Assembly: GCF_015159745.1 (NCBI RefSeq)
Contig: NZ_JADDOJ010000026.1
Coordinates: 1-47,579 of the forward strand
Length of the DNA: 47,579 nucleotides
Direction: 5' to 3'
Source of the DNA: Ramlibacter aquaticus
GTDB taxonomy: Bacteria; Pseudomonadota; Gammaproteobacteria; Burkholderiales; Burkholderiaceae_C
Each line of letters starts with the position of its first letter. Position 1 is the stretch's first letter. This document shows, in pieces, positions 18,818 through 29,517 of the stretch. Made by a program: the position numbers and the translations under genes. Under the pieces are notes generated by a model. The model was not told the DNA's origin. It did no database searches and worked only from the letters and a program-made list of their open reading frames with translations.

Positions 18818-19924
18818 TCAGGCCGGGGGCAGGGCGCGCCGCACCTCCTGCCCCAGCTCCAGCACCGCCATCGCGTAGTAGCTGGACCAGTTGTAGCGGG
18901 TGACGGCGTAGAAGTTCTCGGTGCCGGCCACGTACACGGGCGGCTGGTCGCCGTTCTGCAGTTCCACCAGCGCCAGCAGGCCGGTGTGCTGCAGGGCCGG
19001 GCCCTCCAGTTGCGCGCCCCGGGCCAGGAAGGCGGGCACCGTGAAGGTCGGCAGGATGTCCGGCGCGAGCAGGGCCTCGAGGTCGGCCCCGGGCAGCAGC
19101 CGGACGGGGTACCAGGCGGGCAGGCCCGGAACCCAGCCGAAGGCCTGGAAGTAGTGGGCCACCGAGCCGATCACGTCGGCCGCGCTGCGGTCCAGGTCGA
19201 TGTGCCCGTCGCCGTCGAAGTCCACCGCCCAGCGCGCGAGGCTGCTGGGCATGAACTGCGGCAGGCCCATGGCGCCGGCGTAGCTGCCCAGGGGCTGCGT
19301 GGGGTCGGCGCCGGCGCGGGCCTGCAGCACCAGGAAGGTCTCCAGTTCCTGGCGGAAATAGGCGCTGCGCTCGGCGGCGCGCGGATGGCTGGGCGGGAAA
19401 TCGAAGGCCAGCGTCGCCAGCGCGTCCAGCACCCGGAAGTTGCCGGTGTAGCGGCCGTACAGGGTCTCCACGCCCACGATGCCCACCACGAGCTCGGCCG
19501 GCACGCCGTAGCGCTGCTCGGCCCGGGCCAGCGCTTCGCGGTTGTCCTGCCAGAAGCGCAGGCCGGCGGCGATGCGGATGGGCTCGATGAAGCGGGCCCG
19601 GTAGGCGTGCCAGTTCTTGGCGGTGCCGGGCGGCGCGGGCTGCATGAGGCGCACCACCGTGGGCTGCAGCCGCGCCTGCGCGATGGCGGCCTGGGTCCAG
19701 GCCGGGTCCAGGCCGAGCCGGATCGCGGTGTCGGTGGCCCAGGCCATGGCCAGGGGGTTGTCGCCGTAGGCGGGGCCGGCGGCGCTGGCGGTCTTGCGGG
19801 CGGCTTGGGCCCGCGCGGGCTGCGAAGCGCTGGCGCCGCGGCGCTGCGGGCCGGCGAGGGCGGCGCCGGCGCTGGTGGCCAGCAGGGCCGCCAGGAGCCG
19901 GCGGCGGTCGGGGAGGTAATGCAT
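18818..19924 (-). CDS. mltB: Membrane-bound or periplasmic lytic murein transglycosylase B
   Basis: A 368-aa family 3 lytic transglycosylase that cleaves the MurNAc-GlcNAc bond of peptidoglycan to 1,6-anhydro products. The N-terminus has Arg residues then a hydrophobic stretch (RRRLLAALLATSAGAALA), an export signal without a lipobox. The catalytic glutamate is E153 in IVGVETLYGRYTGNF, followed by the family blocks AFDFPPSHPRA, YAGAMGLPQFMPSS and DFDGDGHIDL. The start at 19924 sits between the tgpA stop and the signal peptide. It follows moxR-DUF58-tgpA on the same strand after 59 bp and may be the last gene of that unit. Confidence 0.9.
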   Translation of the reverse strand: MHYLPDRRRLLAALLATSAGAALAGPQRRGASASQPARAQAARKTASAAGPAYGDNPLAMAWATDTAIRLGLDPAWTQAAIAQARLQPTVVRLMQPAPPGTAKNWHAYRARFIEPIRIAAGLRFWQDNREALARAEQRYGVPAELVVGIVGVETLYGRYTGNFRVLDALATLAFDFPPSHPRAAERSAYFRQELETFLVLQARAGADPTQPLGSYAGAMGLPQFMPSSLARWAVDFDGDGHIDLDRSAADVIGSVAHYFQAFGWVPGLPAWYPVRLLPGADLEALLAPDILPTFTVPAFLARGAQLEGPALQHTGLLALVELQNGDQPPVYVAGTENFYAVTRYNWSSYYAMAVLELGQEVRRALPPA

Positions 19925-19983
19925 CGTCGTCTGCGCAGGCGGCCCGGAGATCGGGGCGGTGTGGAGTGAAGGCCGGGCGGCGC

Positions 19984-21990
19984 TCAGCGCGCGCCGGGCC
20001 AGGCCAGGCGGTGGTAGCTGCGCTCGAGCTGGCGCAGGGTCTGCGGGGGGGTGCGGGCGTAGCGCTGCGCCTCGAGCTGCAGCAGCCACTCGGCCAGCGG
20101 GGCACCGGCCTCGCCGAAGCGCTCGCGCACGCGCTGGGCCATCAGCCGGGGCGGCGCCTCGGTTGGCAGCGCGAGGCCGGCCTGGGCCAGGCGCTGGCGC
20201 ACCCGTTGCAGCAGCCGCAGCCAGGGGTCGTGCTGGCGACGTTCCCAGTAGGCCCAGCCCGCGCCCAGCAGCGCGCCCGAGACCAGTAGGGCGATCAGCA
20301 CGTAGCTCAGGTCTTCCCAGCTGGGCGACTCGAAGCCCAGCTGGCGCAGCAGGTCCAGCTGCTTGCTCTGCGTGTAGTTGAGCACCCACTGGTTCCAGCT
20401 GTTGTTCACGGCCTCCCAGGCGTTGCGCAGCGAGGCCACCATGCCGGGGCTGAGCGTGACCAGGGCCGAGCCCAGCACGCCGCGCTGGGGCTGCAGGCGC
20501 TGGAAGCTGCCCACGCGGCCCGGGGCCACCATGGCGGTCGGATCGACACGGACCCAGCCGCGCCCCTCCAGCCAGACTTCGGCCCAGGCGTGGGCGTCGG
20601 ACTGGCGCACGGTCCAGTAACCGTCCACGGGGTTGCGCTCGCCCCCCTGGTAGCCGGTGACCACCCGGGCCGGAATGGTCAGGGCCCGCATCAGCACCAC
20701 GAAGGCCGAGGCGATGTGCTCGCAGAAGCCCTCCTTGCGGTCGAACCAGAACTCGTCGGCGGAGTTCGGCCCGTAGGTGCCCGGGTCCAGGGTGTAGGTG
20801 TAGCCGCCGGTGCGAAGCCGCTCCAGCGCGGCCCGCACCAGGGCCTCGTTGCCGCCGCGCACCAGCGCCGGGTCGCGCGTCATGCGGCCGGCCAGCTCCA
20901 GGGTGCGCGGGTTGTAGCCTTCGGGCAGCTGGGTGTATTCGGGCAGCACGCCGGCCTCGCTGGTGGGCCCGTGCTGGAACAGCGGGTAGCTGTCGGCCTC
21001 GTAGCGCAGCAGGTCCGTGAGCGGCCGCACCGAGACCCAGTCCAGCTCGCCGGTCATGAAGCTCTGCAGGCCGGGCGCGCGGGGTGGCTGGGCCGTGCCG
21101 TCCAGGGTCAGCAGCCAGGGCCGGTTGCTGGGCTCCAGGGTGACCTGGTAGTGGCGCGGGGTGCCGCCCACGCGCAGCTGCGCCAGGGCCGCCGGCAGGT
21201 AGCTGGTCGTCGAGCGCGCCTGCAGCGGACGCCACTCTCGGCCGTCGAACACCGACAGCACCGGGCCGCGGAAGTACATCTCAGACTGCGGCGGCGGCGG
21301 CCCGTCGAACTTCACCCGCATCGCCACGGTCTCGTCCAGCGCGAGCCGGGCCAGGTTGCCCACCTGCATGCTGGAGGACAGCCCGCTGCGGCCGCTCATC
21401 GCGTCCGAGGGCGCGCCCCACAGCGGCCCCAGGCGGGGAAAGAGCACGAAGAGCGCGGCCATCACGGGCGCCCCCAGCAGCGTCATCCAGCCGGCGGTGC
21501 GAGCGGCCTCCAGCAGGGGGGGCTTGCCCACCGGCATGTGGGCCAGCACCACCGCCGTCAGCAGCCCCAGCAGGCCCACCAGCATCCCGGCCGCGATCGG
21601 CAGCGACTGCGAGAAGAAGAAGTTGGTGAGCATGGTGAAGAAGCCGAGGAAGAACACCACGAAGGTGTCGCGCCGGGCGCGCAGTTCCAGGGTCTTCAGG
21701 GCCAGCAGCACCACGATCAGCGTCACGCCCGCGTCGCGGCCCAGCAGCGTGCGGTGCGTGAACAGGGTGGCGCCCACGGCCACCAGCAGCGTGCCCAGCA
21801 CCCAGCGCGGGGCGGGCAGGGGGCGCGAGCCCAATGCCAGCACGCCGCGCCAGAGCAGCACCACCACGGCGAGCGCGCTGCACCACACCGGCAGGTTGGC
21901 CAGGTGCGGCAGGATCACCCAGCCGATCACCACCAGCAGGAACAGGGTGTCGCGCGCGTCGCGCGGCAGCGAGTGCCAGCGGTTCAGCAT
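19984..21990 (-). CDS. tgpA: TgpA-type integral-membrane transglutaminase (DUF3488)
   Basis: A 668-aa inner-membrane protein. The first ~190 residues form several membrane segments (DUF3488 region), then comes a periplasmic transglutaminase core with C423 (RKEGFCEHIASAF), H467 (SDAHAWAEVWL) and D483 (VRVDPTAMV), a further membrane segment at about 562-582, and a cytoplasmic DUF4129-like tail. TgpA of Pseudomonas aeruginosa is reported to be essential and periplasmic-facing; whether that holds here is unknown. The start ATG (21990) overlaps the end of the DUF58 gene by 7 bases. This is the third transglutaminase-fold gene in the window, but it belongs to a different lineage from those at 5879 and 10005. 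Confidence 0.92.
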   Translation of the reverse strand: MLNRWHSLPRDARDTLFLLVVIGWVILPHLANLPVWCSALAVVVLLWRGVLALGSRPLPAPRWVLGTLLVAVGATLFTHRTLLGRDAGVTLIVVLLALKTLELRARRDTFVVFFLGFFTMLTNFFFSQSLPIAAGMLVGLLGLLTAVVLAHMPVGKPPLLEAARTAGWMTLLGAPVMAALFVLFPRLGPLWGAPSDAMSGRSGLSSSMQVGNLARLALDETVAMRVKFDGPPPPQSEMYFRGPVLSVFDGREWRPLQARSTTSYLPAALAQLRVGGTPRHYQVTLEPSNRPWLLTLDGTAQPPRAPGLQSFMTGELDWVSVRPLTDLLRYEADSYPLFQHGPTSEAGVLPEYTQLPEGYNPRTLELAGRMTRDPALVRGGNEALVRAALERLRTGGYTYTLDPGTYGPNSADEFWFDRKEGFCEHIASAFVVLMRALTIPARVVTGYQGGERNPVDGYWTVRQSDAHAWAEVWLEGRGWVRVDPTAMVAPGRVGSFQRLQPQRGVLGSALVTLSPGMVASLRNAWEAVNNSWNQWVLNYTQSKQLDLLRQLGFESPSWEDLSYVLIALLVSGALLGAGWAYWERRQHDPWLRLLQRVRQRLAQAGLALPTEAPPRLMAQRVRERFGEAGAPLAEWLLQLEAQRYARTPPQTLRQLERSYHRLAWPGAR

Positions 21991-22954
21991 GTGGCCAGGG
22001 CCTCCAGGCAGCGCCGCCTGTGCGCCTCGCCGGTGGCCGGCGCGATCTCCTGGCCGGGCAGGCGCAGGCCCCAGTCCAGGCCCAGTCGGTCGGCCTGCAG
22101 CACCCAGGCCGCCAGCCGCGAGATGCGCAGCTCGGTGTCCACCGGGCCGGCCTGCTGGAAGTCCAGCCAGAGCTCGTAGCGCTGGGCCTGCTGCGTGTCG
22201 CGGCTGACCAGCTCGTCCGACTTGGCCGCCTTCTTCCAGACCACCAGCTTGAGCGCGTCGCCGCGGCGGTAGGGCCGCACGCCGTCGAACTCGCCGCTGC
22301 TGCGCGCGTTCGCCATCACCGGCCCGCCGCTGCGCGGCTCGCCGGGCGGCAGGGGCGGCGGATGGGCCTCCGGGGCCGGGTAGACCAGCACCTGCGCCGC
22401 CGGCTTCCACACGGTCCAGACGCGGAAGGTGCCCAGCGGGAAACGGGTCTCGGCCGTGAGCGGCGGCACGCGGTGCAGGCCCCGCCGGCCCGGCCGGAAG
22501 GCCACCTCGACCACGCTGCTGCCCTGCGCCGGCACGTCGGTCCAGGCCCACTGGTCGCGGGCGTCCAGCACCGCCAGGCCGATGCCGTGGCGCGTGCTGC
22601 GGCGCTCGCTGGTCAGCGTGATGCGAAGCGTGGCGGCGACGCCGGCGAACTGCGGCTCGGGCGGTGCCAGGGAGAGCGTCAGCCCGCGCAGGGTGGCGTG
22701 GCAGACGTGCATGCCCACCACGCCACAGCCCGTCAGCAGGAAGGTGAGCAGGTAGCCCAGGTTCAGCTGGTAGTTGATGGAGGCGATGATCAGCACCGCC
22801 AGCGTCGCGCCCAGCATGAAGCCGGGCCGGGTGGGCAGGATGTAGACGTTGCGCTGCGTGAGGGTGAGGGTGTCCGACAGGGGCAGGCGGGCCTGCCACC
22901 ACGCCCGGAACTGCCGCCGCACGTGGTTGAGCGGGTTGAGCGAGGCCGCCACGC

Positions 22955-22958
<4 letters not shown>
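21984..22958 (-). CDS. DUF58-family protein, MoxR partner
   Basis: A 324-aa DUF58 protein. Two hydrophobic segments lie at about residues 45-85, then a beta-rich region, and the family hallmark FDGVRPYRRGDALKLVVWKKAAKSDELVSRD near the C-terminus (about residues 225-255). DUF58 proteins are coupled with MoxR AAA+ ATPases and often carry a vWA-like fold. Start overlaps the moxR stop by ATGA (22955-22958) and its own end overlaps the tgpA start, so the three proteins are translated in a coupled way. Confidence 0.9.
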
Positions 22959-23875
<917 letters not shown>

Positions 23876-23943
23876 GGGCCGGGCGGGTGAAATGTGTTGT
23901 CGGGCTACGAAGTCCTAGACCTTATCCGAAATTCGCAGCTCTC

Positions 23944-24897
23944 ATGTTCAAGACCGGGTATTTCACGCACGCCGATTGCAGGCGCCACGAGATGGGGCCG
24001 GGCCACCCGGAATGCCCCGAGCGGCTGGACGCCATCGAGGACCGCCTGCTGGCCAGCGGCCTGGGCGATTTCCTGGACCGGCGCGAGGCCCCCGTGGGCT
24101 CCGTCAAGGAGATCGAGCTCGCGCACGACAAGCTGCACGTGGCGGCCATGCGCGGCATGGCCCAGGAACTGGCCGAGGACATCAACGCCGGCGGCCGCGG
24201 CTACGCCCAGATCGACCCCGACACCGCCATGAACGTGCACACCTTCCCGGCCGCGCTGCGGGCCGCCGGGGCGGTGATGGCGGCCACCGACGCGGTCATG
24301 GCCGGTGAGCTGCAGAACGCCTTCTGCGCCGTGCGCCCGCCCGGTCACCATGCCTGCCGCGACAAGGCCATGGGCTTCTGCTTCTTCAACAACGTGGCGG
24401 TGGGCGCCATGTACGCGGTGCACCGCTACGGCCTGGAGCGGGTGGCGGTGGTCGATTTCGACGTGCACCATGGCAATGGCACCGAGGACATCCTGGCCGG
24501 CGACCCGCGGGTGCTGATGGTCAGCTTCTTCCAGCACCCCTTCTATCCCTACAGCGGCGACACGGCCCCGGCACCCAACATGCTGAACGTGCCCGTGCCG
24601 GCCTACACCCGGGGTCCGGCGATCCGCGAGCTGGTCGAGCACCAGTGGCTCCCGCGCCTGGAGGCGTTCAAGCCGCAGCTGGTGTTCATCAGCGCCGGCT
24701 TCGACGCCCACCGCGAGGACGAACTCGGCCAGATGGGCCTGACCGAGGCCGACTACGCCTGGATCACCGCCCGCATCCGCGACGTGGCCCAGCGCCACGC
24801 GCAGGGCCGCATCGTCTCCTCGCTGGAGGGCGGCTACAACCTCAGCGCCCTGGGGCGCAGCGTCGAGGCCCACCTGCGCGTCCTCGCCGACCTTTGA
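23944..24897 (+). CDS. Histone-deacetylase-superfamily amidohydrolase
   Basis: A 317-aa arginase/deacetylase-fold zinc enzyme (bacterial class II-like HDAC, related to acetylpolyamine amidohydrolases). Visible active site: RPPGHHA with the His pair H135/H136, zinc ligands D173 and H175 in VVDFDVHHGNGT and D254 in SAGFDAHREDELG, and the C-terminal LEGGYNL tyrosine. All are intact. Likely removes acetyl groups from a small amine such as a polyamine, or from protein lysines; sequence alone does not decide. The frame continues 19 codons upstream, but the ATG at 23944 matches the family start MFKTGYFTHADC. Ten bases before the enoyl-CoA hydratase-like gene. Confidence 0.9.
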   Translation: MFKTGYFTHADCRRHEMGPGHPECPERLDAIEDRLLASGLGDFLDRREAPVGSVKEIELAHDKLHVAAMRGMAQELAEDINAGGRGYAQIDPDTAMNVHTFPAALRAAGAVMAATDAVMAGELQNAFCAVRPPGHHACRDKAMGFCFFNNVAVGAMYAVHRYGLERVAVVDFDVHHGNGTEDILAGDPRVLMVSFFQHPFYPYSGDTAPAPNMLNVPVPAYTRGPAIRELVEHQWLPRLEAFKPQLVFISAGFDAHREDELGQMGLTEADYAWITARIRDVAQRHAQGRIVSSLEGGYNLSALGRSVEAHLRVLADL

Positions 24898-24907
24898 AGG
24901 ACCTGCC

Positions 24908-25693
24908 ATGAGCGACTCGAACGACGCCGTCCTGCTTGCGCGCGACGCGCGCGGCGTGGTCACGCTGACCATGAACCGGCCCGCCAACTTCAACGCCCTG
25001 AGCGAGGAGATGCTGGCCGCCCTGCAGGACGCGCTGGACCGCGTGGCCGCCGACGAATCCGCCCGCGTGGTGGTGCTGGCCGCCCACGGCAAGGCCTTCA
25101 GCCCCGGCCACAACCTCAAGGAGATGGTGGAGCAGCCCACGGCCGCGTACTACCGCAAGCTCTTCGCCCAGTGCAGCCGCATGATGCTCAGCATCGTTCG
25201 CCTGCCGGTGCCCGTGATCGCGCGGGTGCACGGCATCGCCACGGCCGCCGGCTGCCAGCTGGTGGCCCAGTGCGACCTGGCCGTCGCCGCCGAGGAGGCC
25301 CGCTTCGCCGTCAGCGGCATCGCCTACGGGCTGTTCTGTTCCACCCCCAGCGTGCCCCTGCTGCGCAACGTGCCGGCCAAGGCGGCCATGGAGATGCTGC
25401 TGACCGGCGAATTCATCAGCGCCCGGGAGGCGCGCGAGCGCGGGCTGGTGAACCGCGTGGTTCCCGCGGACGCGCTGGACGCCGAGATCGGCACGCTGGT
25501 GGACAGCATCCTGGACAAGCCGCGCGTCGCCGTGGCCATGGGCAAGGAGCTCTTCTACCGCCAGCGCGAGATGGGCCTGGAGGCCGCCTACCAACTGGCC
25601 GGCGAGACCATGGCGCAGAACATGATGGACCCCTGCGCGCAGGAGGGCTTCCGCGCCTTCACGGAAAAGCGCAAGCCGGCCTGGAAACCCTGA
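24908..25693 (+). CDS. Enoyl-CoA hydratase/isomerase-family protein lacking both catalytic glutamates
   Basis: A 261-aa crotonase-fold protein, closest in style to ECHDC3-like proteins. The CoA/oxyanion regions are kept (NRPANFNALSEEM; FSPGHNLKEM; HGIATAAGCQLVAQCDLAVA). At the positions of the two catalytic glutamates of mitochondrial crotonase (E144 in GGGCELAMMCD, E164 in FGQPEI) it has Q117 and G137 (ARFAVSGIAYG), so classical hydration is unlikely. It may bind acyl-CoA, isomerise, hydrolyse or do something else. ATG at 24908, with GAAGGA ahead. It starts 10 bases after the deacetylase gene and ends 4 before the MscS gene, so all three are one operon. Confidence 0.9.
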   Translation: MSDSNDAVLLARDARGVVTLTMNRPANFNALSEEMLAALQDALDRVAADESARVVVLAAHGKAFSPGHNLKEMVEQPTAAYYRKLFAQCSRMMLSIVRLPVPVIARVHGIATAAGCQLVAQCDLAVAAEEARFAVSGIAYGLFCSTPSVPLLRNVPAKAAMEMLLTGEFISAREARERGLVNRVVPADALDAEIGTLVDSILDKPRVAVAMGKELFYRQREMGLEAAYQLAGETMAQNMMDPCAQEGFRAFTEKRKPAWKP

Positions 25694-25697
25694 GCGC

Positions 25698-27005
25698 ATG
25701 ACTGAACTCGACCGCCTGCTGCGGGACCTGGGGCATCCCCGCGTCCCGCTGGAATTCGCCGTCCTGCTCGGCTGCCTGGTGCTGGCCTGGGGCCTGTCCT
25801 GGCTGGCCGGGCGCCGCCACCGGGGCGATTCGGTCTGGTTCGGCCGCTTCACGGTCGACGGGCTCCTGTTCCCGCTGCTCGCGCTCGCCTTCTGCTGGGG
25901 CGCCCGCCTGGCCTTCATGGCCCACGACACCGCGCCCACGCCGCTGCTGCGGCTGGCGGTGCCCATGCTGGTGTCCCTGGCGGGCATCCGCTTCCTGGCC
26001 CGGGTGCTGACGGTGGTGTTCCCCGCCTCGCCCTTCGCGCGCCTGGTCGAGCGCCTGTTCTCCTGGCTGGCCTGGATCGCCGCGGTGCTCTGGATCCTGG
26101 GCCTGCTGCCGCAGGTGATGGACCAGATGGACGAGGTCCACGTCGCCTTCGGCAAGTCGCACGTCAGCCTGCTGGCCATCGTGCAGGCCGTGCTGTCCTC
26201 GGGCGCGGTGATGGTGCTGGTGCTGTGGATCTCGGCCGCGCTGGAGCGCCACGTGCTGGCCGAAACCCTGGAAGACCTGTCCCTGCGCAAGGTGGCCGGC
26301 AACGCGCTGCGGGCCCTGCTGCTGGTGGTGGGCCTGCTGTTCGCGCTCTCCGCGGTGGGCGTGGACCTCACGGCCCTGTCGGTGCTGGGCGGCGCACTGG
26401 GCGTGGGCCTGGGCTTCGGCCTGCAGAAGCTGGCTTCCAACTACGTCAGCGGCTTCGTCATCCTGTTCGAGCGCAGCCTGCGCATCGGCGACACGGTGAA
26501 GGTCGACAACTTCGAGGGCGTGGTCACGGACATCAAGACCCGCTACACCCTGATCCGCGCGCTCAACGGCCGCGAGGCCATCGTGCCGAACGAGAAGGTC
26601 ATCACCGAGCGGGTCGAGAACCTGTCGCTCGCCGACACGCGGGTGCTGATCTCCACCGACGTCACGGTGGGCTACGAGAGCGACACCGCCCAGGTTCAGG
26701 CCCTGCTGCGCGAGGCGGCGCTCTCGGCCCCGCGCGTGCTGCGCGACCCGGCGCCGGCGCCTCACCTGGTGAGCCTGGCGGCCGACGGGCTCGCGTTCAC
26801 GCTGTATTTCTGGATCGCCGACCCGGCGAACGGCCAGGCCAACGTGAAGTCGGAGGTCAACCTCGCGGTGCTCAAGGCCCTGCGCGAGGCCGGCATCAAC
26901 ATCCCGTACCCCCAGCGCGTGCTGCGCATCGTGCCGGCGGGCGGTGCCGGCGCTGCGGGCGAAGCGGCCGCGCCTCAGGCGGCCGGCCTGCCCAGCCCCA
27001 GGTAG
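25698..27005 (+). CDS. MscS-family mechanosensitive ion channel
   Basis: A 435-aa small-conductance mechanosensitive channel homologue. About five hydrophobic segments fill residues 18-235; the pore-lining helix and beta domain are clear in [36 protein letters not shown] and in the following [16 protein letters not shown]. The C-terminal alpha/beta domain runs to about 415, then an Ala/Gly-rich tail. Larger than E. coli MscS (286 aa) because of extra N-terminal membrane helices. Expected to release solutes under hypo-osmotic stress. Its last 31 bases overlap, tail to tail, the end of the livF gene on the other strand. Confidence 0.92.
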   Translation: MTELDRLLRDLGHPRVPLEFAVLLGCLVLAWGLSWLAGRRHRGDSVWFGRFTVDGLLFPLLALAFCWGARLAFMAHDTAPTPLLRLAVPMLVSLAGIRFLARVLTVVFPASPFARLVERLFSWLAWIAAVLWILGLLPQVMDQMDEVHVAFGKSHVSLLAIVQAVLSSGAVMVLVLWISAALERHVLAETLEDLSLRKVAGNALRALLLVVGLLFALSAVGVDLTALSVLGGALGVGLGFGLQKLASNYVSGFVILFERSLRIGDTVKVDNFEGVVTDIKTRYTLIRALNGREAIVPNEKVITERVENLSLADTRVLISTDVTVGYESDTAQVQALLREAALSAPRVLRDPAPAPHLVSLAADGLAFTLYFWIADPANGQANVKSEVNLAVLKALREAGINIPYPQRVLRIVPAGGAGAAGEAAAPQAAGLPSPR

Positions 27006-27706
27006 GTGGCGACGACCCGTGGGTCGTGCATCAGCGTGGCCGCGGGGCCCGACAGGCCGATGCGGCCGTTCTCCAGCACGTGCGCCTCGTCCGCCACCTG
27101 CAACGCGGCGCGGGCGTTCTGCTCCACCAGCAGGATGGCCACGCCGCGCTCGCGCAGCCCGGCGATGATGTGGAAGATCTCTCGCACCACCAGCGGCGCC
27201 AGGCCCAGGCTGGGCTCGTCCAGCATCAGCAGGCGTGGGCGCGACATGAGCGCCCGGCCGATCGCCAGCATCTGGCGCTCGCCGCCCGAGAGCGTGCCGG
27301 CCAGCTGCGTCCTGCGCTCCGCGAGCCGGGGGAACAGCGCGAAGACCTCGTCGCGCGCTTTCGTCCAGCCGCGGCCGCGCCAGTCCAGGTGCACGTAGCC
27401 GCCCAGGAGCAGGTTGTCCTCCACGGTCATGCTGGCGAAGAGCTCGCGCTTCTCCGGCACCAGGCACAGGCCCTCGGCGACCCGCGACTCGATTGCCCCA
27501 TGCCGGTTGCGGCCTTCGAACAGCACCTCGCCCGCTGCCGCGGGCAGCACGCCCATGATGGCGTTGAGCAGGGTGGACTTGCCGGCGCCGTTGGGGCCGA
27601 TCACCGTCGCGATGCGGCCGGCCTCCACCCGCAGCGAGGCCTCGTGCAGCGCGCGCACCTTGCCGTAGTCCACTGACAGGCCGCGCACCTCCAGCAGGGC
27701 GCTCAT
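26975..27706 (-). CDS. livF: Branched-chain-amino-acid-type ABC transporter ATP-binding protein (LivF)
   Basis: A 243-aa ABC ATPase: Walker [13 protein letters not shown], signature [15 protein letters not shown], Walker [12 protein letters not shown], and H-loop replaced by the LivF-type [11 protein letters not shown]. The LivF pattern [21 protein letters not shown] is present. Couples ATP hydrolysis to uptake of a hydrophobic amino acid or similar carboxylate. Start overlaps the LivM-LivG stop by ATGA; last gene of the operon. The solute cannot be told from sequence, since this family has branched into amides, urea, aromatic acids and others. Confidence 0.92.
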   Translation of the reverse strand: MSALLEVRGLSVDYGKVRALHEASLRVEAGRIATVIGPNGAGKSTLLNAIMGVLPAAAGEVLFEGRNRHGAIESRVAEGLCLVPEKRELFASMTVEDNLLLGGYVHLDWRGRGWTKARDEVFALFPRLAERRTQLAGTLSGGERQMLAIGRALMSRPRLLMLDEPSLGLAPLVVREIFHIIAGLRERGVAILLVEQNARAALQVADEAHVLENGRIGLSGPAATLMHDPRVVATYLGLGRPAA

Positions 27707-29517
27707 TCCACGCCCCCCAGGTAGGCTTCGATGACGCGCGGGTCCTGCCGCACGGCCTCGGGCTGGCCTTCGCAGATGCGGGTGCCGAAGTCCATCACCA
27801 CCAGCCGGTCCACCAGGCCCATGACGAAGTCCATGTCGTGCTCCACCAGCAGGATGCTCACGCCTTGCGCACGCAAGCCGCGCAGCAGCGTGGCCAGGGC
27901 CTGCTTCTCCTGGTGGCGCAGGCCGGCTGCGGGCTCGTCCAGCAGCAGCAGCACCGGGTCGCAGGCCAGGGCCCGCGCGATCTCCAGGATGCGCTGCTGG
28001 CCCAGCGCCAGGCTGCCGGCCTCGCGCAGGGCGGCGTCGCCCAGGCCCACGCGCTCGAGCTGCGCCTGGGCTTCGGCGAACAGGCTGGCCTCCTCGACGC
28101 GGTTGGCGCGCAGCACGCCCGCCACCCAGCCACGCTGGCCGCGCAGGTGGGCGCCGATCGCCACGTTCTCGATCACGCTCATCTGCGGCAGCAGGCGCAC
28201 GTGCTGGAAGGTGCGCGCCAGCCCGGCACGGGCCAGCTCGCGCGAGGGCCGGCCGTCCACGCGCCGGCCCAGGAAGTGCACCTCGCCGGCGGTGAGCGGC
28301 AGCACGCCGCTGACCAGGTTGAACATGGTGCTCTTGCCGGCGCCGTTGGGGCCGATCAGGCCCAGGATCTCGCCCGCGTGCAGATCGAAGCTGACGTCGT
28401 TGACGGCCACCAGGCCGCCGAAGGTCTTGCGGGCGGCCTTCACCTGCAGCACGGGCGCGCCAGGGGCGGGCTGCGCGCGCCGCGGCAGGGGCTGGGCCAG
28501 TGCCTTGTTGCGCAGCCCGGCCGGCTGGGCGCGTTCGCCGCTGCCCAGGCGGCCGCGCAGGGCGGCGCCGGCGCGCTGCACCATGGGCCACAGGCCGCCC
28601 GGCGCGCGCTGCAGCAGCAGGATCAGCAGCGCCCCCGAGACGATCACCTCGAAGTTGCCGCTCTGGCCCAGCAGGCGCGGCAGCAGCTCTTGCAGCCAGT
28701 CGGCCAGCAGGGTCATCAGCGCCGCACCGGCCAGCGCGCCCCACACATGGCCCACGCCACCGACCACCGCCATGAACAGGTAGCCGATGCCGGCGTTCAG
28801 GCCGAAGGGCGTGGGGTTCACGGCCCGCTGCAGGTGGGCGTAGAGCCAGCCCGACAGCCCGGCCAGCACGGCGGCGAGCACGAAGGCCAGCAGCTTGGCG
28901 CGGGTGGTGGGGACGCCGCAGGACTCGGCCATCACCAGGCCGCCGCGCAGCGCGCGTATGGCGCGGCCGGGGCGTGAATCGAGCAGGTTCAGCACCGCCA
29001 GCACCCCCAGGCCGACGATGGCCCAGATCAGCAGGTAGAGGTGGCGGCCGCTCTCCAGCTCGAAGCCGCCCAGCATGATGGGCGGGATGCCGGTGATGCC
29101 GTCGAACTTGCGCAGGGTTTCCAGGTTGCCGAACAGGTAGAACAGCGACAGGCTCCAGGCGATGGTGCCCAGCGGCAGGTAGTGGCCCGACAGGCGCAGC
29201 GTGATCGCGCCCAGCGCCGTCGCCGCCAGCACCACCAGCGCGAGGCCGGCCAAAAGCCCCACCCAGGGCGAGGCCCCGCAGCCCGTGGTGAGCACGGCAC
29301 TGGCATAGGCCCCCAGCGCCACGAAGGCGGCCTGGCCGAAGGAGGTCATGCCGCCCACGCCCGTGAGCAGCACCAGGCCCAGCGCCACCAGGCTATACAG
29401 GCCGATGTAGTTGGCCAGGGTGATCCAGAACTCGGGCACGGGCAGCAGCCCGAACGCCAGCATGGCCAGCGCCCAGAGGACCAGGCCCAGGCGGTCGCCG
29501 CGCGGCATGCGCATCAT
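27703..29517 (-). CDS. livM-livG: ABC transporter permease-ATPase fusion (LivM-LivG)
   Basis: A 604-aa fusion. Residues about 1-315 are a LivM-type inner-membrane permease ([21 protein letters not shown], hallmark of the family; EAA-like loop at [23 protein letters not shown]), then a 40-residue linker, and residues about 357-604 a LivG-type ATPase (Walker [28 protein letters not shown], Walker [23 protein letters not shown]). Both parts are complete and in one frame without a stop. In many genomes livM and livG are separate; fusions are known in Burkholderiales. Start overlaps livH by ATGA. The fused ATPase should pair with LivF to form the ATPase heterodimer. Confidence 0.92.
   Translation of the reverse strand: MMRMPRGDRLGLVLWALAMLAFGLLPVPEFWITLANYIGLYSLVALGLVLLTGVGGMTSFGQAAFVALGAYASAVLTTGCGASPWVGLLAGLALVVLAATALGAITLRLSGHYLPLGTIAWSLSLFYLFGNLETLRKFDGITGIPPIMLGGFELESGRHLYLLIWAIVGLGVLAVLNLLDSRPGRAIRALRGGLVMAESCGVPTTRAKLLAFVLAAVLAGLSGWLYAHLQRAVNPTPFGLNAGIGYLFMAVVGGVGHVWGALAGAALMTLLADWLQELLPRLLGQSGNFEVIVSGALLILLLQRAPGGLWPMVQRAGAALRGRLGSGERAQPAGLRNKALAQPLPRRAQPAPGAPVLQVKAARKTFGGLVAVNDVSFDLHAGEILGLIGPNGAGKSTMFNLVSGVLPLTAGEVHFLGRRVDGRPSRELARAGLARTFQHVRLLPQMSVIENVAIGAHLRGQRGWVAGVLRANRVEEASLFAEAQAQLERVGLGDAALREAGSLALGQQRILEIARALACDPVLLLLDEPAAGLRHQEKQALATLLRGLRAQGVSILLVEHDMDFVMGLVDRLVVMDFGTRICEGQPEAVRQDPRVIEAYLGGVE

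Noticed and set aside
25698..27005. Truncation of livF or the MscS gene because their ends overlap
   Set aside because: Both proteins are full length; a 31-base tail-to-tail overlap is ordinary.
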